From contig NZ_NPKO01000008.1 in NCBI RefSeq assembly GCF_008329605.1, positions 351,463-415,462 on the forward strand: DNA of 64,000 nucleotides, read 5' to 3'. Shown here one piece after another: positions 60,563 through 64,000 of the stretch. Position numbers and translations under genes: made by a program. The stretch is from Mycolicibacterium sp. P9-64 (GTDB lineage: Bacteria; Actinomycetota; Actinomycetes; Mycobacteriales; Mycobacteriaceae). Under the pieces are notes generated by a model, which was not told the origin of the DNA, did not search any database, and was given only the letters and a program-made list of their open reading frames with translations. The first letter of the stretch is position 1; each line of letters begins with the position of its first letter.

Positions 60563-61398
60563 TGACTGAGCGAGTGGGCGCACAGCGCGCGACCGGCTGG
60601 ATCGTCGTCAACATCCTGGTGTTGCTCTACGCCTTGATCCCGGTGCTGTGGATCTTGTCGCTGTCATTGAAGCCGTCGTCAAGTGTCAAGGACGGCAAGC
60701 TGATTCCGGCCGAGATCACGTTCGACAACTACAAGGCCATCTTTCAGGGCAACATCTTCAGCTCGGCCCTGATCAACTCGATTGGGATCGGCTTGATCAC
60801 CACGGTGATCGCGGTAGTGATCGGCGGGATGGCCGCGTATGCCATCGCGCGGCTCGTGTTCCCCGGCAAGAAGGCACTGGTGGGCGTGGCGCTGCTGATC
60901 GCGATGTTCCCGCAGATCTCCTTGGTGACCCCGATCTTCAACATCGAGCGCCGGATTGGGCTGTTCGACACCTGGCCGGGCCTGATCATTCCGTACATCA
61001 CCTTCGCGCTGCCGCTGGCGATCTACACCATGTCGGCGTTCTTCAAGGAGATCCCTTGGGATCTCGAGAAGGCCGCCAAGATGGACGGTGCCACACCGGG
61101 GCAGGCCTTCCGCAAGGTGATCGCGCCGCTCGCGGCACCGGGCATCGTGACGGCGGCCATCCTGGTCTTCATCTTCGCCTGGAACGACCTGTTGCTCGCG
61201 CTGTCGCTGACGGCCACTCAGCGGGCCATCACGGCGCCGGTGGCGATCGCCAACTTCACCGGCAGTTCGCAATTCGAGGAGCCGACCGGGTCCATCGCGG
61301 CTGGCGCGATGGTGATTACCGTGCCGATCATCATCTTCGTATTAATCTTCCAACGGCGGATCGTCGCCGGTTTGACGTCCGGTGCGGTGAAGGGGTAA
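60562..61398 (+). CDS. sugB: Trehalose ABC transporter permease SugB
   Basis: A 278-residue MalG-type permease (Rv1237) with six helices. The EAA loop is AAKMDGATPGQAFRKVIAP (around residues 171-189). It pairs with SugA. GTG at 60562 overlaps the last base of sugA. The stop is 4 bp from sugC. Confidence 0.96.
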   Translation: MTERVGAQRATGWIVVNILVLLYALIPVLWILSLSLKPSSSVKDGKLIPAEITFDNYKAIFQGNIFSSALINSIGIGLITTVIAVVIGGMAAYAIARLVFPGKKALVGVALLIAMFPQISLVTPIFNIERRIGLFDTWPGLIIPYITFALPLAIYTMSAFFKEIPWDLEKAAKMDGATPGQAFRKVIAPLAAPGIVTAAILVFIFAWNDLLLALSLTATQRAITAPVAIANFTGSSQFEEPTGSIAAGAMVITVPIIIFVLIFQRRIVAGLTSGAVKG

Positions 61399-61402
61399 AT
61401 CG

Positions 61403-62578
61403 ATGGCCGAAATCGTGCTGAATCACGTGAACAAGACCTACGCCAGTGGTGCAGTGGCAGTGAAGGATCTGTCGATCAGCATCGCCGACGGCGAGTTCAT
61501 CATCCTGGTGGGACCGTCGGGCTGCGGAAAGTCGACCACGCTCAACATGATTGCGGGGCTCGAGGACATCAGCTCTGGTGAGCTGAGCATCGGCGGCGAG
61601 CGGGTCAACGAGAAGGCGCCCAAGGACCGCGACATCGCGATGGTATTCCAGTCGTATGCGCTCTACCCCCACATGACCGTGCGGCAGAACATCGCCTTTC
61701 CGCTAACGCTGGCCAAGATGAGCAAGGCCGACATCGCGACCAAGGTAGAAGAGACCGCAAAGGTCCTCGACCTCACCGAGCTACTCGACCGCAAGCCGGC
61801 GCAGCTCTCCGGTGGGCAGCGACAGCGGGTGGCGATGGGCCGCGCAATCGTGCGGGACCCCAAGGCATTCCTGATGGACGAGCCCCTGAGCAACCTGGAC
61901 GCCAAGCTGCGCGTGCAGATGCGTTCGGAGATCGCCCGCCTGCAGAACCGGCTTGGCACCACCACCATCTACGTCACGCACGACCAGACCGAGGCGATGA
62001 CGCTCGGTGATCGCGTGGTCGTCATGCTCGGCGGGGTGGCGCAGCAGATCGGCACTCCAGAGGAGCTCTACAGCCGCCCTGCCAACCTCTTCGTGGCCGG
62101 CTTCATCGGGTCGCCTGCGATGAACTTCTTCCCCGCCTCGTTGACCGACGGGGGCGTCCGGCTACCTTTCGGCGACGAGATCTTGCTCTCCCCAGAGGCT
62201 CTCGAGACGTTGGCAAAGCACGCCACGCCCACCAACGTGATCGTCGGCGTGCGTCCCGAGAACATCGAGGATGCCGCTCTCATCGACACCTACGCGAGGA
62301 TCAGGGCACTCACCTTCGAGGTCACCGTCGACTTCGTGGAGTCGCTCGGTGCCGACAAGTACTTGCATTTCCGCACGGAGGGCGCGGGTGCGCAGGCCGC
62401 TCAGCTCGCCGAGCTGGCAGCCGAGTCCGGAACGTCTGAGAATCAGTTCGTGGCAAGGGTTTCCGCCGAGTCGAACGTGACCTCCGGGCAGACGGTAGAA
62501 CTGGCCTTCGACCGCTCCAAGCTGACGCTGTTCGACGCGGACACGGGAGTCAACCTCTCGATCCCGCCCGTCGACTAG
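61403..62578 (+). CDS. sugC: Trehalose ABC transporter ATPase SugC
   Basis: A 391-residue MalK-type ATPase (Rv1238). Walker A is GPSGCGKST (37-45), the signature LSGGQRQR (135-142), Walker B FLMDEPLSNLD (from 156). The C-terminal 140 residues are the MOP/TOBE regulatory domain with GVRPENIED. One SugC dimer drives SugA-SugB. It is followed within 7 bp by a SUFU-domain gene, which probably belongs to the same transcript. Confidence 0.96.
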   Translation: MAEIVLNHVNKTYASGAVAVKDLSISIADGEFIILVGPSGCGKSTTLNMIAGLEDISSGELSIGGERVNEKAPKDRDIAMVFQSYALYPHMTVRQNIAFPLTLAKMSKADIATKVEETAKVLDLTELLDRKPAQLSGGQRQRVAMGRAIVRDPKAFLMDEPLSNLDAKLRVQMRSEIARLQNRLGTTTIYVTHDQTEAMTLGDRVVVMLGGVAQQIGTPEELYSRPANLFVAGFIGSPAMNFFPASLTDGGVRLPFGDEILLSPEALETLAKHATPTNVIVGVRPENIEDAALIDTYARIRALTFEVTVDFVESLGADKYLHFRTEGAGAQAAQLAELAAESGTSENQFVARVSAESNVTSGQTVELAFDRSKLTLFDADTGVNLSIPPVD

Positions 62579-62584
62579 GTAGGC

Positions 62585-63217
62585 GTGAGCGACATTCTGG
62601 CAACGGTTCGCGCAAGGCTGGACGAGCACTTCGCGGGGGTCGGGATCAGTGCCGAGCCCGTTGCGGCAAGCGTGACGTTCCTCGGTGCGGAGTCGATCGA
62701 CGTGTTGCGCTACGGGCCTGACCGCGACGGCGTGTATCACTATGTCTCCCTTGGCTGTTCGCGTCATGCGATGGCCGATCCGACGGACATGATGGCCGAC
62801 CCGACGACCGGACCGCGGGCCGAGGTGGTGTTGGCGCTTCGCGGCCCGACGCCCACCGGGTTGGCCCGATCGATCGCGGTGGTGGCGGCAGCGCCTGCCG
62901 TCGAGGGGTTGGTGCTCGGCGCCGACGCGCTCGTCGACCTCGAGACACCGCTCTGGGACCCCGTCCTTCCCCCGGGTCGCTCCGCTCCCGCCCCCAGGCG
63001 TACGCCCTTCACTGCAGTGCTGTTGGGCGTCAGCGACATCGGCGACGTCGAGCTCGCGGCACCGCTGGAGTCTGTGACGGTGCTATCGGCGACGCCAATC
63101 ACGGCGACGGAGGCGGCGTGGGTGCGGCTCAAGGGGGCCGAGGCCATGCGGGAGGCGTGGCGAGTCGACGGCGTCGACGTGCTGAACCCGGCGCGGCCGG
63201 CTGCTCAGCCGCGCTAG
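62585..63217 (+). CDS. Suppressor-of-fused (SUFU) domain protein
   Basis: A 210-residue protein resembling bacterial SUFU-domain proteins: VTFLGAESIDVLRYGP, YVSLGCSRHAMADP and WVRLKGAEAMREAW are the segments I associate with the mycobacterial group. The family is a ligand-binding fold of unknown bacterial function, often in immunity-like contexts. The stretch LPPGRSAPAPRRTP in the middle looks foreign; it coincides with a copy of the dispersed mini-repeat (62969-62995). GTG at 62585 starts 7 bp after sugC. A perfect terminator-like pair follows the stop. Confidence 0.68.
   Translation: MSDILATVRARLDEHFAGVGISAEPVAASVTFLGAESIDVLRYGPDRDGVYHYVSLGCSRHAMADPTDMMADPTTGPRAEVVLALRGPTPTGLARSIAVVAAAPAVEGLVLGADALVDLETPLWDPVLPPGRSAPAPRRTPFTAVLLGVSDIGDVELAAPLESVTVLSATPITATEAAWVRLKGAEAMREAWRVDGVDVLNPARPAAQPR
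62969..62995 (-). repeat. Dispersed mini-repeat, copy 5 (diverged, inside SUFU gene)
   Basis: On the reverse strand it reads GGGAGCGGAGCGACCCGGG, similar to copy 2. It lies inside the SUFU-domain reading frame and encodes PPGRSAPAPR without breaking it. Confidence 0.5.
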
Positions 63218-63231
63218 CGCGTCGATATTCG

Positions 63232-63271
63232 ACAAGGGCGTAATCCCTTGTGCCACTTCTGTTTCAGAAGT
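63232..63271 (+). terminator. Tandem hairpins after the trehalose-transporter operon
   Basis: ACAAGGG (63232-63238) pairs perfectly with CCCTTGT (63245-63251), and ACTTCTG (63255-63261) with CAGAAGT (63265-63271) across a three-base loop. They begin 15 bp after the SUFU stop. There is no long U-tract, which is common for mycobacterial terminators. Confidence 0.6.
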
Positions 63272-63333
63272 CACTGACGCATCAATTTTCCCTTGGAGTT
63301 CTCTCATCAATGACGTCGCCAAACTCTTAGTGT

Positions 63334-63349
63334 TCGAACATATGTTCGA
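63334..63349. promoter_or_regulatory. LexA SOS box
   Basis: TCGAACATATGTTCGA is a perfect 16-bp palindrome that matches the mycobacterial SOS box TCGAAC-N4-GTTCGA exactly. It ends three bases before the ATG at 63353, where bound LexA would block transcription or its start. Expect induction by DNA damage. Confidence 0.88.
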
Positions 63350-63352
63350 TGT

Positions 63353-64000
63353 ATGGAGATCGAGGCGGTCCGAGCGGCGCTGACCGCGTTACGTGCTGCC
63401 TACGACGAGCTGGCCGCCTGCGGCATCGACACGCTGACATGCGACGAACTCCTCGCCGCCACCGATGAACTGGAGATCCTGGACTGCCAACTACCCACCC
63501 AACGCCACCGGATGCTGACCCAGCTGCAAACCCAAGCCACCCCACGCGAACTGGGTGCCAAGTCCTGGCGCGAGGTGCTGATGACCCGGTGGCGGCTATC
63601 GAGCGCCGAGGCGCACCGCCGACTGGCCGACGCCGCCGTGCTCGGGCCACGCCACGCACTCTCGGGTGAGCCGCTGGCACCGGTACTGGCCGGCACTGCT
63701 GCCGCGCAAGCGTTGGGGCTGATCACCGCCGAGCATGTCGAGGTGATCGGCAAGGGCATGACCAAGCTGCCCCGCCTGCTGGACCCCGCCACCCGCCAGC
63801 AGATCGAGGTGGAGTGGGTTCGCCACGCCGTCGGGACCGGCCCCAAGCAGCTCGCCGACACGGTGGCCCGCAAGCTGTTCCTGTTGGATCAAGACGGACC
63901 CGCCCCCGACGACGCCGAACGGGCGCGGCGCCGCGGCGTCAACAAGGGACCGCAACAACCCGACGGCAATACCCGCCTCACCGCCGAGCTCACCCCGGCG
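63353..64000 (+). CDS. 13E12 repeat family / DUF222 HNH protein, truncated at window edge
   Basis: The first 216 codons of a 13E12-type protein. The DUF222 domain is recognised by LRAAYDELAACGIDTL, LLAATDELEILDCQLPTQRHRM, ATPRELGAKSWREVLMTRW and LITAEHVEVI. In mycobacteria these are multi-copy genes with a C-terminal HNH nuclease domain, expected past the window edge. The exact SOS box upstream agrees with the known DNA-damage induction of several 13E12 members. These families are often associated with repeats and horizontal copies. Confidence 0.88.
   Translation, partial: MEIEAVRAALTALRAAYDELAACGIDTLTCDELLAATDELEILDCQLPTQRHRMLTQLQTQATPRELGAKSWREVLMTRWRLSSAEAHRRLADAAVLGPRHALSGEPLAPVLAGTAAAQALGLITAEHVEVIGKGMTKLPRLLDPATRQQIEVEWVRHAVGTGPKQLADTVARKLFLLDQDGPAPDDAERARRRGVNKGPQQPDGNTRLTAELTPA

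Overview
This window is chromosomal DNA from a mycobacterium, most likely a fast-growing environmental species (Mycolicibacterium type). The DNA is very GC-rich, start codons are often GTG, many genes overlap by 4 bp (ATGA or GTGA), and the gene order closely follows the M. tuberculosis stretch from fdxC (Rv1177) to sugC (Rv1238). I see no rRNA, tRNA, CRISPR array, intact insertion sequence or origin.

Layout. 1-7400: a truncated secreted-protein gene, ferredoxin fdxC, the aminotransferase dapC, an alpha/beta hydrolase, a decayed patch, and the proline-utilisation set pruC / pruA-pruB. 7400-14750: a small secreted protein, a Nudix hydrolase, a beta-lactamase-fold lipoprotein, fadD36 with a VOC protein, a lipoprotein GH27 glycosidase, then dapD and dapE. 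14750-23500: an ABC-F ATPase with an attenuator-like leader, three genes that look like type VII secretion substrates plus a lipoprotein, a STAND-type ATPase and a LOG-family phosphoribohydrolase. 23500-31200: the conserved block fadD6, folP2, gpgS, a DivIVA-like protein, tagA, a DUF3117 protein, glgM and glgC. 31280-41880: an accessory block with a DUF4126 membrane protein, a zinc-ribbon miniprotein, a VapBC pair and a carbohydrate-acid catabolic cluster. 41880-47270: two ICMT-like membrane proteins, an ABC exporter with its TetR regulator, and an O-methyltransferase. 47270-57500: sigE-rseA-htrA-tatB, mrp, a lytic transglycosylase, a DUF1003 protein, an MgtE-like CBS protein, a CitE-like lyase and two DUF4190 proteins. 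57600-63300: a general-stress protein and lpqY-sugA-sugB-sugC with a SUFU-domain gene. From 63353 a 13E12/DUF222 HNH gene behind a perfect SOS box runs off the edge.

How the genes fit together. The region carries much of the mycobacterial glycan economy: trehalose recovery (LpqY-SugABC), ADP-glucose and maltose-1-phosphate synthesis (GlgC, GlgM) and the first step of methylglucose lipopolysaccharide synthesis (GpgS). It also holds three meso-diaminopimelate genes (dapC, dapD, dapE) and the envelope-stress cascade SigE-RseA-HtrA.

The most notable accessory system is the cluster at 32857-41880: two dihydroxyacetone-kinase homologues, a SorC-type regulator, an ACS-family transporter, RpiB-like and TIM-like isomerases, a xylose-isomerase-fold protein and a PGDH_C-type dehydrogenase. 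From family knowledge I read it as a D-apionate pathway: ApnO oxidoisomerase, OiaC decarboxylase to L-erythrulose, kinase, LerI, DerI, then D-erythrose 4-phosphate. It has no enzymes for apiose oxidation, so the imported compound is probably already the acid.
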